A DNA stretch of 64,000 nucleotides from Ophiura sarsii (GCA_035610835.1 CM069450.1:30789551-30853550), one strand, 5' to 3'. Positions 45,609 to 56,813 are shown, numbered from the stretch's first letter. Translations and numbers: made by a program. The notes: generated from the letters alone by a model not told the origin.

Positions 45609-46319
45609 AATCTGATTGGACCATTTTATTTTTAAAGCTAATTCCAAGCAACGGCTTTTGGTACAAACAGAACTTGATAACTCCAGATTCTTGTCAAACA
45701 AAAAAGATTATCAACGTAAGACGGTTACAAAATAATTAAAAGCATAACAAATCATTCCGATTGTGAAAAAGAAAAGACAGAGTGATAAAATGTTCATATA
45801 ATTTCGAATAATGTTACAAAAACCCAATTTAACATAATTTACAAGCGAATCATGTAAATTTTCTTTACAAATATAGGTATATAGGTATATAAACCCCAAC
45901 CCAGTGTTGTTTACATGATTCAGTTGGGTATGTAGTTATTATTTCAGGCTTATACCAGTTTTCCAGTATTTATGCTTAACGTTCATGCACTTCATCAGTT
46001 CAGTGTGTCAGGCAAAATAAAAATTTGTTAAAAAGGAAAAGGGCGGTCAAAGGAATCAAATACAGGCCTAATATGGCTGTGTGTTTAATAGTATTCTCTA
46101 AATGTAAAAGAGTGAAATTCCACTCTAATCATAGGCGTGCGCATGATTTTTGTACCCGTGGGGGGGGGGGGGGGGCTTAAAAATAAATTTCATTGGTTCG
46201 TACCGCTATCCGCGGTAACAAGTCTGAGGGGGATGTGCCCCCTTGGATTGGATTTTTGGCTTGGATTGGATATTTGGAATATTGGCTATTGTCAAAAGAA
46301 AGGTTTAACCGGGAGTTTA

Positions 46320-47112
46320 ACAAACCGTTCCTGAAGCCATATTGTTAAGTTTGACTGATAATATGAAACTAATTTGCGCGTAGCGCGCCAAAAATGACTA
46401 TTTTTAACACTAAAAAGGTTCAGAAAACGTTTCTGAAGCCATCTTGTTCCAATTGAATAACAATGTAGTATAAAAATAATTGGCGCGGAGCGCGCAAAAA
46501 TTGGCTATTGTAAAAATAAAGGTTTAGAAAAACGTTTCTGAAGCTATCTTGTTAAGCTTGAATAATACATAATCAGTGAAACTAATACGCGCGTAGCGCG
46601 CAAAAAAATGTCTATTTTAACAATAAAAAGGTCCAGAAAACGTTTTTGAAGCCATCTTGTTTAAATTGAATGACAAAAAATTTAAAAAAATGGCTATTGT
46701 AAAAAGAAAGGTTAACAAAAAATTGTTATTTTTACACTGAAATGGTCCTGAAAACGTTCCTGAAGCAATCTTGTTAAGCTTGAATAATAAAACATTGAAA
46801 CCAATTGGCTCGAAACGCGCAAAAAATGTTTAGTTTACTAACTAAAATGGTCCAGAAAACGTTCTTGAAACATGTTGCAACATAAAGCTGGAATAAACAT
46901 TGAAAGCAATTTGCGCGAAGCGCGCCAAAAAATGCTATTTTAACACTAAAAAGCTCCAGAAAAAACGTTCCTGAGCGTACTACAAACTGTCAGTTTTTTA
47001 AAACTAAAATGGTCCAGATAAGCCATCTTTTTATAACTTGAATAAAGAAACATTGAATGAAACTCGCGCGAAGCGCGTCAAAATTTCTATTTTTCCCCCT
47101 AAAATGGTCCAG
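46320..47112. repeat. ~105-bp satellite with GCGCG(T/A)AGCGCGC core (7 copies)
   Basis: Each unit has GAAGCCATCTTGTTAAGCTT, a GAATAATAAAACATTGAAAC-like stretch, a GC-rich palindromic CGCGAAGCGCGC, and AAAGGTCCAGAAAACGTT. The right part continues after the CACTA-like insertion (48041-48078, 48459-48500). Inverted units occur at 50270-50620. Confidence 0.88.
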
Positions 47113-47115
47113 AAA

Positions 47116-48040
47116 CACTGAAAGCCAAACTGGAGTCAGGGTTACTCTATAAAGGGAGTCCAGCCTACATGTGACTCTATGTCAATATTGACTCTGTTTG
47201 GAGAGTCGCATGACTCCCTTGGAGAGTCAACATTTACTGACTCCTTTGGAGAGTCATGATGCATGACTCTTCAAGGGAGTCTTGTGACTCTTCAAATGGA
47301 GTCAATATTGACATAGAGTCACATGTAGGCTGGACTCCCTTTATAGAGTAACCCTGACTCCAACTGGCTAAATAGAGTCACCGTGACTCCAGGTAGGAAT
47401 AAGAATAAGACACTGAGAACTGGGGGTGGGGGGGGGGGGGGGGCTTTAGGGTAATTGGCTCTTTGATGTTTATGTTCTCTTGCTCAATGTATTTGCATTT
47501 ACTTAGTGAGCAATCACTTCCCTTCCTTAATACCAGTGAGAAATATACATATATCAATATACATTCAACGGTGTTAAATTTACGTATCGACTTCATTCAA
47601 ATAAATTAATAGGTTTAAATAAATAAAAGGTGCAAATTAGCTCATTAGCATAATTGAAATGGTATACACGAGCACCGGTGCTAATTTTTGTACCATTGCA
47701 ATTATGCTAATGAGCGATTTGCGCATTTTACTCGGCTAATGTAAGACCAAGTAAAATATGCAAATTAGCTCCAGAGAGTCAGGATGACTCCTTTGGAGAG
47801 TCATGGGCGATGACTCTTTCCGACGGCTAGGATGACTCCTTTGGAGAGTCAGGATGACTCCTTTGGAGAATCAGGATGACTCCTTTGAAGAGTCATGGCC
47901 GATGACTCTTTCCGACGGCTAGAATGACTCCTTTGGGGAGTCAGGACGACTCCTTTGGAGAGTCAGGATGACTCCTTTGAAGAGTCATGGCCGATTTACT
48001 CCATTTCAAGAGTCACTTGACTCCAGTTTGGCTTTCAGTG
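47116..48040. mobile_element. CACTA-like element, 925 bp, with GGAGAGTCA subterminal repeats
   Basis: Starts CACTGAAAGCCAAACTGGAG and ends CTCCAGTTTGGCTTTCAGTG, perfect inverted ends, flanked by AAA (47113-47115, 48041-48043). CACTR termini, a 3-bp duplication and many subterminal repeats (GACTCCTTTGGAGAGTCA) are the features of the CACTA/EnSpm superfamily. It carries an inner palindrome at 47132-47366 (GGTTACTCTATAAAGGGAGT). No transposase. Confidence 0.85.
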
Positions 48041-48077
48041 AAACGTTCCAGAAACCATTGTTGTTAAGCTTGAATAA

Positions 48078-48103
48078 TAGTGGCGTATAGGTAGGTTATT
48101 CAT

Positions 48104-48137
<34 letters not shown>

Positions 48138-48458
48138 CGAGATATGAAAACGAACCGACAAGACTTTTGTGAGCCAAGAAATGTGCGCGTAGTGCGCGGA
48201 ATTTTTCGCCTTTACACCTATTTTTGGCACGACCGAGGTACATTTTGCCTCTAAACAAGCTTGTATGAAAGAATGTTGCACTTTGGGGACTCATTATGCG
48301 AGCGTAGCGCGCGAAAATATTTCATCTGTGTACTTTTGACCATCATAATTCCATGAACCCTGTGGTCAAATGTACCGACGTCGATATTGGGGGGGGGGGG
48401 GGGCGATCGTCCCCCTCAACCCCCCCCCCCCCCCCACTCCCCTCTGGCGACGCCACTG
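48078..48458. mobile_element. hAT-like MITE with G31 tract
   Basis: TAGTGGCGTATAGGTAGG on the left (first C changed to T), CTGGCGACGCCACTG on the right. Flanks TTGAATAA and TTGAATAG match 7 of 8. It is inserted in the 105-bp satellite. Confidence 0.78.
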
Positions 48459-48499
48459 TTGAATAGTTAAACATTGAAACTAATTCGCGCAAAAAACTT

Positions 48500-49240
48500 C
48501 TTTTTTGGGGGGGGGGGGGGGGGGGGGCATCGTCCCCACCATGACAATGATGGGGGGCATCAAAAAGGCTTCTTTTTTTGGGGGGGGGGGGGTCGTCCCC
48601 ACCGTGACAATGTTGGGGGAGCACTCCCCGCTTGCACTGTCTGCTCGTTACCCTTCCTCCTTATTTTCCTTTTTATCTTTTACTCTTTTGCAAATGGGGG
48701 GGGGGGGGTGGCTGTCTCCCTCCTCCTCCCCTCCTCCTCCCGGGCACTCAACCTTTTTTTGGGTAGGGATGTGCCACCCAGGGTCTCAATTAGGGGGGGG
48801 GGGGGGGGGGGGCTACAGAACTGGACTGAGTGGATTTTGTGACCAAAAATAGGGTCTTAGGAACTGATTTTTTTTCTTCAAAAAAGTAGGTCTTGAGAAC
48901 TGGCCTATGGTTCAATTTTGATTAGCAAGAACGCAAAATTTCGCGATTTTTTGAATTTTCAATCAAATTGGAGTCTTAATTAAGAACTGATGCAGGCTCA
49001 AAAGGGGGGGGGGGGTCATAAGAACTAGCAGCAGCGGGTGAAAAAGGGGGTCTTCAGCGCGCTACATACCTTATTATATCTATGCCCTTTTCCAATGTCA
49101 GTGCCCCCCGGTTCCTCCTCCCCCTCCCTTCCCCTCCTCCACCTTCTCTCCCCTCCCCTCCCTTTTCTCCTTTTTTTTTTTTTTACCCTCTGGGGACCCG
49201 GGGGGCTTGAGCCCCAAAGCCACCCCCTGGGCACGCGCCT
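48500..49240. other. Poly-G/poly-C-rich patchwork, nothing coding
   Basis: At least five G-runs of 10-20, a TCCTCCTCC-type pyrimidine stretch at 48714-48745 and 49112-49175, and a CAGGCGCGTGCCC end (complement of 49220-49232). That end may pair with AGGCGTGCGC at 46134 as a disrupted 3.1-kb hAT-like element. Confidence 0.5.
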
Positions 49241-49244
49241 GCTA

Positions 49245-49960
49245 ATGGAGTGAATATTCACTCTTCAAAGGAGTGCCTACAGTGATCACTCCAATAGAGT
49301 GAATCCTTGAAAGAGTGGAACCATTTTCACTCCAAAAAAGAATGAATTTTGTTCACTCCAGGACCGAGTGAATTTTCACTCTTCGAAGAGTGCCTTACAG
49401 TGATCACTCCATTGGAGTGAAAAAAGAGTGAATATATAAGGAGTGAATTTCACTCATTTAGAGTGAACTTCACCCTCATTGAGAGTGACCAATAATGGAA
49501 CATTTTAATTACTAAATCACATTCACATGAATAATTTGCGATTCGATAGAAAATTTGAATAACAAACAAAGAGTCATTATCCAAACTATTGCTGTCATTT
49601 GCCTATGTTACATTATCACTTCCTTTCGGTAGTGAAACGATATCTTATATTAACATGATATTTCTCTATACAAAGTATCTAAATCTACTTTCTATGGTGT
49701 TTTTTATCGATGATGTTTTTACGCGTTTCATTAATGTAATTTATATTTAATCATTATTTTGACTTAAAATTATTGCAGAAACAATTAACATTGATATCAT
49801 CATTAATTATCACTTCAATAATGTTTAAATTTAATCAAATAAAGAATATTTTGAGTTAAAAGTGACTCGACACAGAGAGAAAAGTCACTGCGACACAGAG
49901 TGAAAAGTCACTCGACACAGAGTGAAAATCACTCTTTTCGAGTGACAATAATCTCACCCT
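49245..49960. repeat. GAGTGA/TCACTC-rich segment, probable DNA transposon relic
   Basis: Clustered GGAGTGAATATTCACTC, CAGTGATCACTCCA and CGACACAGAGTGAAAAGTCA words occur at both ends (49245-49500 and 49860-49950) of an AT-rich middle. The design resembles the subterminal repeats of the CACTA-like element nearby, but I could not define inverted termini. Confidence 0.6.
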
Positions 49961-50169
49961 GAACTCATCAAGGGGCCCAAAAATTCAAACGGCTTTAAAT
50001 TAAGCTAAAAAACACACCAAATTGTTCGGCTGAGCACAAGGATTCCTAAAAAGTATAGTTTGCTCTACTTCCGATGTTTGGTTAACGAGTTATCGGGTAA
50101 AACGTAAAAAGGTCGTTGACGTTTACATATGGGGTCAAAATTTAAACTTGCTCCTAAAAAGTGAAAATC

Positions 50170-50640
50170 TCATGCGCTTATTCTTTTACAGGTTTCAACA
50201 TTATAATGGGTCTCGAACCACACCAAGTATTATGTGGGGGACGTTAAAAACGTCATACTGGACCATTTAAGTTTTAAAAATGCCATATTTTGCGCGCTTC
50301 GCGCGTATTAGTTTTAATGTTTCATTATTCAAGCTGAACACGACGGCTTCAGAAAAGTTTTCCATGACCATTTTAGTTCAAAAACTGAAATATTTTGCGC
50401 GCTTTGCGCTCATTTTTTCTGCAGGTTTCAACATTATAATGGCTTTCGAACCACACCAAATATTCTGTGGTGGATGTCATATTGTAGTACCTTTTTAGTG
50501 TTAAAAATCTAAAAATGCTCATATTAGTGCAGTGTTTAACAAGATGGCTTCAGTGAATTTTTCTGGACCATTTTAGATCATAAACTGAAAATATTTGCGC
50601 GCTTCGCGCACATTTTTTTATACGGATAAGTCACTTATTC
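50170..50640. repeat. Inverted units of the ~105-bp satellite
   Basis: TTTTGCGCGCTTCGCGCGTA and GAAATATTTTGCGCGCTTTG alternate with TTCATTATTCAAGCTGAACA and GGACCATTTTAG words, the complement of 46320-47112. Interleaved CAGGTTTCAACATTATAATG occurs twice. Confidence 0.8.
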
Positions 50641-50966
50641 AGCAACATAATCCATAAGAGGGCAGTGTTTATAGGTATGACAATGTGGGGACGAGCTGCG
50701 AGCCTGCGAGACGACACGCTCGCTATAGCTTTGTTATTGTTTTCTGTTTTCCGAGGATTCTTCATGATGATTTAATGACCACATTATCATTGTCATTAAC
50801 AATAAATAAGACATAATGAAGATATTACAAATCACGACCAATGAACCACGATTACTGCTGGTAATACAACTGGTATTTATTAACTTAAGGGGGGACTTAA
50901 GGAAGTTTTTGATTTGATTTTTTGAATTTTGTGAGTGCTGTAATATTAATGCATACGAATAATGAT

Positions 50967-51180
50967 TCTTAAACAGCTAAGAAAGTTTAAGCAATCTCAT
51001 TGGTTCTCAGAGAAATCGGCGCCATCTAGATGAGACAACTAATTAACACGGGGAGGTGGGGCCTACGTTTTAACAGTGCGCCCGACCTTCACAATGCGTG
51101 GTTTGCTCCATAACGCGCACTTCATCTGCAGTGCGTCTTTAGCGATTTTCCTGCGTTTATGCCGGCGCCGCGACGCTTAC
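50967..51180. repeat. Dispersed repeat D, left part, interrupted by LINE
   Basis: AACAGCTAAGAAAGTTTAAG through CGTTTATGCCGGCGCCGCG matches 52606-52815 at about 93%. The continuation CGCATGGTTTACTCATCGCA appears after the LINE, near 52226-52268. Confidence 0.85.
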
Positions 51181-52215
51181 TGGATCTCTGGATCTGGATT
51201 TGTTACTCCAGCAAAACGGAATATCCGCATCACGCTAGAGTTGGATGACATGACCTAATGATTGCTGTGGCTGGGTAGACTGTTTCCATTTGTTGATGCT
51301 GTGTGCTCATTGAAGTGGTTCCGGATCATAGTTTTGAAGGGGTTGTGGTTGGCAGTGTCCAGAATTGTATGAGGGAGATTGTTCCAGTGAGTGGTCGTCC
51401 AGGGGAAGAATGTGTTGGAATAGGTCGTGGTCTTGGTCAGAAGTCTTTGGTAGGATAAGTCATGGGTCTTTTTGAGTTGTCTATTTGGCTTGATTAAGTG
51501 GTTTCGCCAGTTTAAGTCCACCAGGCCGTGTGTAATTTTGTGCATGAGTGTAAGCCTGGTAATTTTGCGCCTACTTTCAAGGCTTTGCCATTTAAGTGTG
51601 GATATCATGTCAGTGACACTAGATTCCCATGAATAGTTGTTTAAGCACATCCTGGCTGCTGATCTTTGAATCATTTCAAGTTGGTATGAGTCCTTTTTGG
51701 TATTTGGATACCATGCAGCTGCGCCGTATTCGAGTTTTGGTTGAACTAGTGCCAAATAAAGTTTTGATTTAACATCAGGCGTGCATGACTTGAAATTTCT
51801 TCTGATGACCCCAATGACTTTTTTGCAGTTGTTTGTAATTTGATCAATATGAGGGCGCCACTTTAGTTTGTTGTTGAATGTCACACCTAGGTATGAGTGT
51901 TGGGATGTGACATCAAGTATCCTCCCACAAAGCTTGTATGGTGTAATTATTGGGTGTTTTTTAGTGGTGAAGTGCATTGTTTTGCATTTATCCGTGTTGA
52001 AACTCATTTGCCAGTCGGTGCCCCATTTGCTTAAGGCATCCAGGTTCTGTTGAAAGATGGTCCGGTCATTGCTGGAGTTGATTTCTCTATATACTAGGGC
52101 GTCGTCAGCAAAAAGTCGGACTTTAGTCCCAGCCGAAACACAGTCAGGCATGTTATTTATGTAGATGATGAAGCATATAGGGGCCTATGACTGTGCCTTG
52201 TGGAACACTGGAAGT
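51181..52215 (-). pseudogene. CR1-like LINE remnant, 298-codon RT fragment
   Basis: The minus strand reads VTSSVPQGTVIGP, then one frame shift, then MPDCVSAGTKVRLFADDALV and on to FPWTTTHWNNLPHTI. The FADD catalytic motif, the S-Y-L-G-V-x-F thumb motif, LVQPKLEYGAAAWYP and L-x-W-Q-S-L-x-x-R-R place it in the CR1/Jockey group. The 298 codons from 51255 to 52151 are open. It is 5'-truncated just upstream of the V-P-Q-G motif, so not functional. Confidence 0.92.
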
Positions 52216-52412
52216 TACCTCTGCAACTGACGCATGGTTTACTCATCGCATGTTACGCAACTTACGCATGGTTTACTCATCGCATGTGATTGGATGGAAT
52301 GTTTGTGGGTTATTCGATCCTAGCAGGGGTAAAAGTTGTCAAATGTGGACAATAAAATGTACTTATTGCTTTGATAAATGTCTAAAGTATGATTGTTTAA
52401 GAATGAGAATAT

Positions 52413-52593
52413 AGGTATTGTTTTAGACCGTACCCGTGTTATAGGCCTATTGTCTGACATAAATGCGTTCGATAGTATTATTTTTTGCGTAGAACAACTC
52501 CGCCTGCGGCGTCGTTGTTCTACTTAAAATAATAATATCGTCCGCATTTATGTCAGACAATATAACACGGGTACGGTCTAAAAACAATACCTT
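52413..52593. mobile_element. Palindromic foldback, 181 bp
   Basis: GGTATTGTTTTAGACCGTAC on the left, GTACGGTCTAAAAACAATAC on the right. It is complementary to the centre near 52508 (GTAGAACAACTCCGCCTGCG against CGCCTGCGGCGTCGTTGTTCTAC). A second copy of the inner and right parts lies at 52975-53103. Confidence 0.9.
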
Positions 52594-52605
52594 TATTATT
52601 CTCTA

Positions 52606-53103
52606 ATTCTTAAACAGCTAAGAAAGTTTAAGCAATCTCATTGGTTCTCAGAGAAATCGGCGACATCTAGATGAGACAACTTAACACGGGGAGGTGGGGC
52701 TTACGTTTTAACAGTGAGCCCGACCTTCACAATGCGTGGTTTACTCCATAACGCGCACTTCTGCAAAGCGTCTTTAGCGCATTTCCTGCGTTTATGCCGG
52801 CGCTGCAACGCTTACGCATGGTTTACTCATCGCATGTGATTGGATGGAATGTTTGTGGGCTATTCGATCCTAGCAGGGGTAAAAGTTGTCAAATGTGGAC
52901 AATTAAAATGTACATATTTCTTTGATAAATGTCTAAAGTATGATTGTTTAAGAATTCATGATAGATCGATATTTAAGTTCGATAGTATTATTTTTTGCGT
53001 AGAACAACTCCGCCTGCGGCGTCGTTGTTCTACTTAAAATAATACTATCGTCCGCATTTATGTCAGACAATATAACACGGGTACGGTCTAAAAACAATAC
53101 CGT
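52606..53103. repeat. Dispersed repeat D, uninterrupted copy
   Basis: Same sequence as 50967-51180 plus 52226-52592, without the LINE. It serves as the empty-site reference for that insertion. Confidence 0.85.
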
Positions 53104-53123
53104 TATTCTCTAAATGTTTATGA

Positions 53124-53208
53124 GTGCAATGGTAAGAATATTTTCATGAGGTGAAACTGAAAGATGCATTGCATCTTTCACCGAATGAAAATATTCTTTC
53201 CATTGCAC
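53124..53208. repeat. Hairpin, 85 bp
   Basis: GTGCAATGGTAAGAATATTT pairs with AAATATTCTTTCCATTGCAC; the loop contains GATGCATTGCATC. Confidence 0.88.
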
Positions 53209-53243
53209 GAATGAAAAAACATTCATTATTTGTTTTATACAAC

Positions 53244-53482
53244 ATCTAAGAAAATTATTGTCATTTGAAACAATATTATTCAGAGGTTTATTTATAGTGG
53301 TGGGCTTACGTGTAGGCCTATTCGTGTTACGGCCGGGGTTACGGCCGCCGAGCGTCTTACCGTGCAATGTATCGTAGGGGTCGATGCACGGCAAATCGTG
53401 CAATGGAGCGGATATTTAATCACACGTGACCTACAATCCTCCAATGAAATAACAGTGATTTTCTTAGGTGTTGTATAAAATT
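53244..53482. mobile_element. Small inverted-repeat element
   Basis: TTTTATACAACATCTAAGAAA on the left and TTTTCTTAGGTGTTGTATAAA on the right. Confidence 0.7.
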
Positions 53483-53851
53483 ATAATAGCGCATACACAG
53501 CCAGTCCAGAGTTCCATAAATTTCACTTATTATCGTACAGCTTCAGAGTGCTGTAAATTTGACATCGTAAATAGCCTGATTAATTATATCTCAACTTGGT
53601 GTGTGTGTGTGTTTATAGTAGATGATTGTTTATCTTGATCTGTGTTGCTTGAATCAAAACTTCTAAGTTCTATCAGTGTCCTAACTGTGCAGGGGTTTGT
53701 ACAACAGAGTTCTGCCACATAAATCATCACTAATACTAGCACTGTCGATGAGTGCTATTAATTCCTTATAGCTCTCGGCAGCTACGCTGCCTCGTGCTGT
53801 AAGTCATACTAAAAGTACTTGTACTTGTAAACATCAATATGCCATCATATA

Positions 53852-54962
53852 CAGGGTGTCCCAAAAGTCTATGCACGTTTTTGAAGAGTCATATCTCATA
53901 AAATATAAATCATATGGTATAAATTTAACCATATTTTGATAGACGAGATTTGGGAAATTATTTTCATACCAAACACATCCCTATTGGTGAACCACCAACA
54001 TTATAAAACTGGTTGAAAGTTTTGGCCGTGTGAGACCTACCCATACTAAGTACCACGCATTGTTGCTAAAACCAGGTGCGCATAAATTAACGGTATGAAA
54101 GCAACGTTGCGCATTAGTCACAGTTCACTGCTTACCTTGGAACATTAATGTTATTACCAAACTCTGTCACTCACAACATAAATAGCGCAGTAGATAACAT
54201 TGCACAGCAAAAGCCTTCATTCATGATGGTTTACAGCATAGATTATCGAATACAAATTGTATGGTTTTGGTTCTACGCTGAAACAAATTCAGTTCAACTT
54301 ACTCAACAAAAGTTCAGAAAACATTTTAAAGTGAAACGCGCACCAGGAAGAATATCCATTCTGAAGTTGGTGGATACATTTTTGAACACAGGAACTGTGC
54401 ATGATTTGTCTCGATGTGGTAGAAAAAAGACTGGTTGATCAACAAGTCACATTGATGTTATAAGACCAAAGAGATCTATTCGCCGACTTTCCGCAGAAAA
54501 CAAGATTAAAAGATCAACTGTTCACAGAATTTTGCGTAAGGACTTGAAGAAGTTTCCATACAAGATTCAGATCAAACAAAACATTTAAACTAGATTTCAC
54601 TATAGAAACGAAGATTATGTGTGATATAGTTTGTTATTATGAATGGCATCCCTGTTGTAAGGTAAAATTGTAAATATTACATTTGACGGATCACTTTCCG
54701 TGTAACCAACTCTACCCGTCTTTTTGTTAATCTTAATAGGTATGGATTTATGAACTTTATTTCTCGTAAAAAAAATACATTTTTGCAGTAATACATATTT
54801 TTCTTCTAGTGTGGCATTACAAACAGATGTTACTCCAATGTTTGGTATCAAAATTATTTCCAACATCTCCTCTTTCTAAATATGTATTCATATTTTCAAT
54901 ACGACTTATATTTTGTGAAATACAAAGCTTCAAAGTCGTGCATAGACTTTTGGGACACCCTG
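53852..54962 (+). mobile_element. Mariner-like DNA transposon relic, 1.1 kb
   Basis: CAGGGTGTCCCAAAAGTCTA on the left and TAGACTTTTGGGACACCCTG on the right, with TA at both flanks. Holds the broken transposase at 54148-54588. It is shorter than an intact element would be, so the catalytic part is deleted. Confidence 0.88.
54148..54588 (+). pseudogene. Transposase N-terminal (DUF4817-like HTH) pseudogene
   Basis: Reads MVYSIDYRIQIVWFWFYAET, QKFRKHFKVKRAPGRISILK and LVDTFLNTGTVHDLSRCGRK, a helix-turn-helix region of the DUF4817 type. It then meets an in-frame TGA at 54436 and continues in the same frame with SIRRLSAENKIKRSTVHRIL and LKKFPYKIQI, a second HTH of Tc1/mariner type. The DDE/D catalytic domain is absent. 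Confidence 0.82.
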
Positions 54963-55089
54963 TATAAATTATATGTCATTCCGTCACAACGCACCACTCA
55001 CAATCTTAAATACATACAGCCACAATCAAATGTTGATGCATACGGATACTCGTTCTATCCAAGAGTAATCCGAATATGGAACAGATTAC

Positions 55090-55484
55090 CAGGCCCGTCA
55101 GATGGGGGGGGGGCGACGGTGGCGATAGCCCCCCCCCCCCCCCCCTTTGAAAATCTCTTTTTTTTTTCTTTCTTTTTTTATTAAGGTAAAAATTGCGTTT
55201 TTCTTAGTTTCAAATATCAATGATAGTAAAACTACTCATACAACATTGACTACAGTGCTTTTTGGACTGCAAAATGTTGTGTCCGTGCGAACAAAATTTT
55301 TGACGTGCGAATTTTTTTGACTTCACCCCCCACCCCCCCCCCCCTCCCCCACCCCCTCCACTTACGTGAAATTCACGAGGTGACTGACTTGGAAAAAATT
55401 TGGGGCAACCTTTTACGAAAACGCCACTGCTTCCGGTAAAAAATTGTGAAAACGCACCCCCTTGGGCAAAAGTGTCTGACGGGG
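55090..55484. mobile_element. Second copy of the CAGGGCCGTCAG-end family
   Basis: CAGGCCCGTCAGATGGGGG on the left; AAACGCACCCCCTTGGGCAA and GTCTGACGGGG on the right. Includes C/G homopolymers and a TTTTGACTTCACCCC segment related to 37880-37920. Confidence 0.7.
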
Positions 55485-55786
55485 ATGATTGCCACACAAC
55501 GCAGTTCATGCCCAGTCGGTAGTGTCCTTTAAAAACATATCACTACCTGTGGTCGTCGCAATGAGACCACCACCAAGCCTACGCACACTCTAAATATTAC
55601 TCCCATTTTTACTTTCACCTTTTCTCACTTTTTCTAAATTTGTTTGGCACACATAAATTTAAAATTTAAATTTATTTCACTGAGGATGCGTATGTTTTGC
55701 ACCGCACCGGCCGGCTAGTCACCGGCAAACTCCCTCCCAGTTTAGCTCTACGAGCTGTTATAGGGAGTCAAAGATTGAAGATTGAA

Positions 55787-56260
55787 GATCAGAGAATCCA
55801 AATTTGGCGTCAATTTTGACTAAAAAAGTAGATTTTTTGAGAAAATCACAAAATTCACTTTTTGACCCAATTTTTTTTGAACAAAGCTAACAAAAATAAT
55901 TTTGATTAAAAAATGGCCAAATCACTTGATAATGATGTTAAGACGATTTTTTTTTTTAAAACCTTATCTAATATTTTTGGAAATTTTGACCAAAAAGTGC
56001 CAAAATACGTGAAAAAATGGATTTTTATTTTTTTTAACACTTTTTTGTCAAAATTTCAAAAAATATTGGATTAGGTTCAAAAAAAAAAATCATCCCTTCA
56101 TTAGTGTCTTTACATCATCATCAAGTGATTTGGGCATTTTTAACTCAAAATTATGTTTGTTAGCTTTGTTCAAAAAAATTGGGTCAAATTTTTTTTTGTG
56201 ATTTTCTCAAAAAATCAACATTTTTGGTCAAAATTGATGCCAAATTTGGATTCTCTGATC
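55787..56260. repeat. Long inverted repeat, ~190-bp arms
   Basis: GATCAGAGAATCCAAATTTG on the left, CAAATTTGGATTCTCTGATC on the right. Pairing continues through CAAATCACTTGATAATGATG / CATCATCATCAAGTGATTTG. The arms are T- or A-rich. Confidence 0.88.
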
Positions 56261-56455
56261 CATTTTCTTTCCACAAAAGTATACTTTTATATACATTTGA
56301 GTCATGGTTCAATAATTACAGCACTAACAAAATTCAACCAAAAACTTCCTTAAGTCCCCCCTTAAGTCGTAATCCATTAGGAACGCCGCCGGGAAAGTGC
56401 GTTAGGCCTATTATATATAGCCTAGGTTGGTATTGTTAGTAATGGCATTGGCAGA

Positions 56456-56746
56456 AGCTATTCAGCCGATGATCGGGCAGCTATTTCAGGAAAAACTATA
56501 CAGCCGATGAGTGGTTTCGAATAGCCCTGCGGGGCCTATCTAAACCGTTTGGTTCTCTTGTTAAGCCGGCCCCACGCCCGGCCCATTGCACCTCGGCCCT
56601 CTGGGCCTGTGGTTCTGTTTCTTACTAGCGCCTGCAGCGGGCTATCCGCTTGTCGTGTCGGCCTCCGGCCTCGCATGAGAGTCATTTAACATCATGGGCT
56701 ATATAGCTTTTCTCGAAATGGCTGCCCGATCATCGGCTGTATAGTC
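56456..56746. repeat. Inverted repeat with GCCGATGATCGGGCAGC arms
   Basis: CAGCCGATGATCGGGCAGCT and GGCTGCCCGATCATCGGCTG face each other about 210 bases apart; the GC-rich middle is unassigned. Confidence 0.75.
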
Positions 56747-56756
56747 GCTTCCTATT

Positions 56757-56796
56757 GTAATACCAGGAAAGGTCTCTTCACCTTTCCTGGTAATAC
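56757..56796. repeat. Short hairpin
   Basis: ACCAGGAAAGGT and ACCTTTCCTGGT with a CTCTTC loop, followed by TAATAC. Confidence 0.8.
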
Positions 56797-56813
56797 TAAT
56801 ACGTTTATACAGT

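Larger units (their letters stand above)
50885..56365. mobile_element. Possible 5.5-kb TTAA element, ~60-bp inverted ends
   Basis: TTAAGGGGGGACTTAAGGAA then TTTTGTGAGTGCTGTAAT on the left; ATTACAGCACTAACAAAATT then TTCCTTAAGTCCCCCCTTAA on the right. Between them are a satellite-like unit, a LINE, a mariner-like element and foldbacks. Either this is one large element swollen by insertions, or the ends belong to two separate copies. Confidence 0.55.

Noticed and set aside
46134..49232. 3.1-kb hAT-like element from AGGCGTGCGC to GCACGCGCCTG
   Set aside because: Ends are similar but flanking 8-mers (CTAATCAT versus CTAATGGA) match only in part, so not listed as a firm element.
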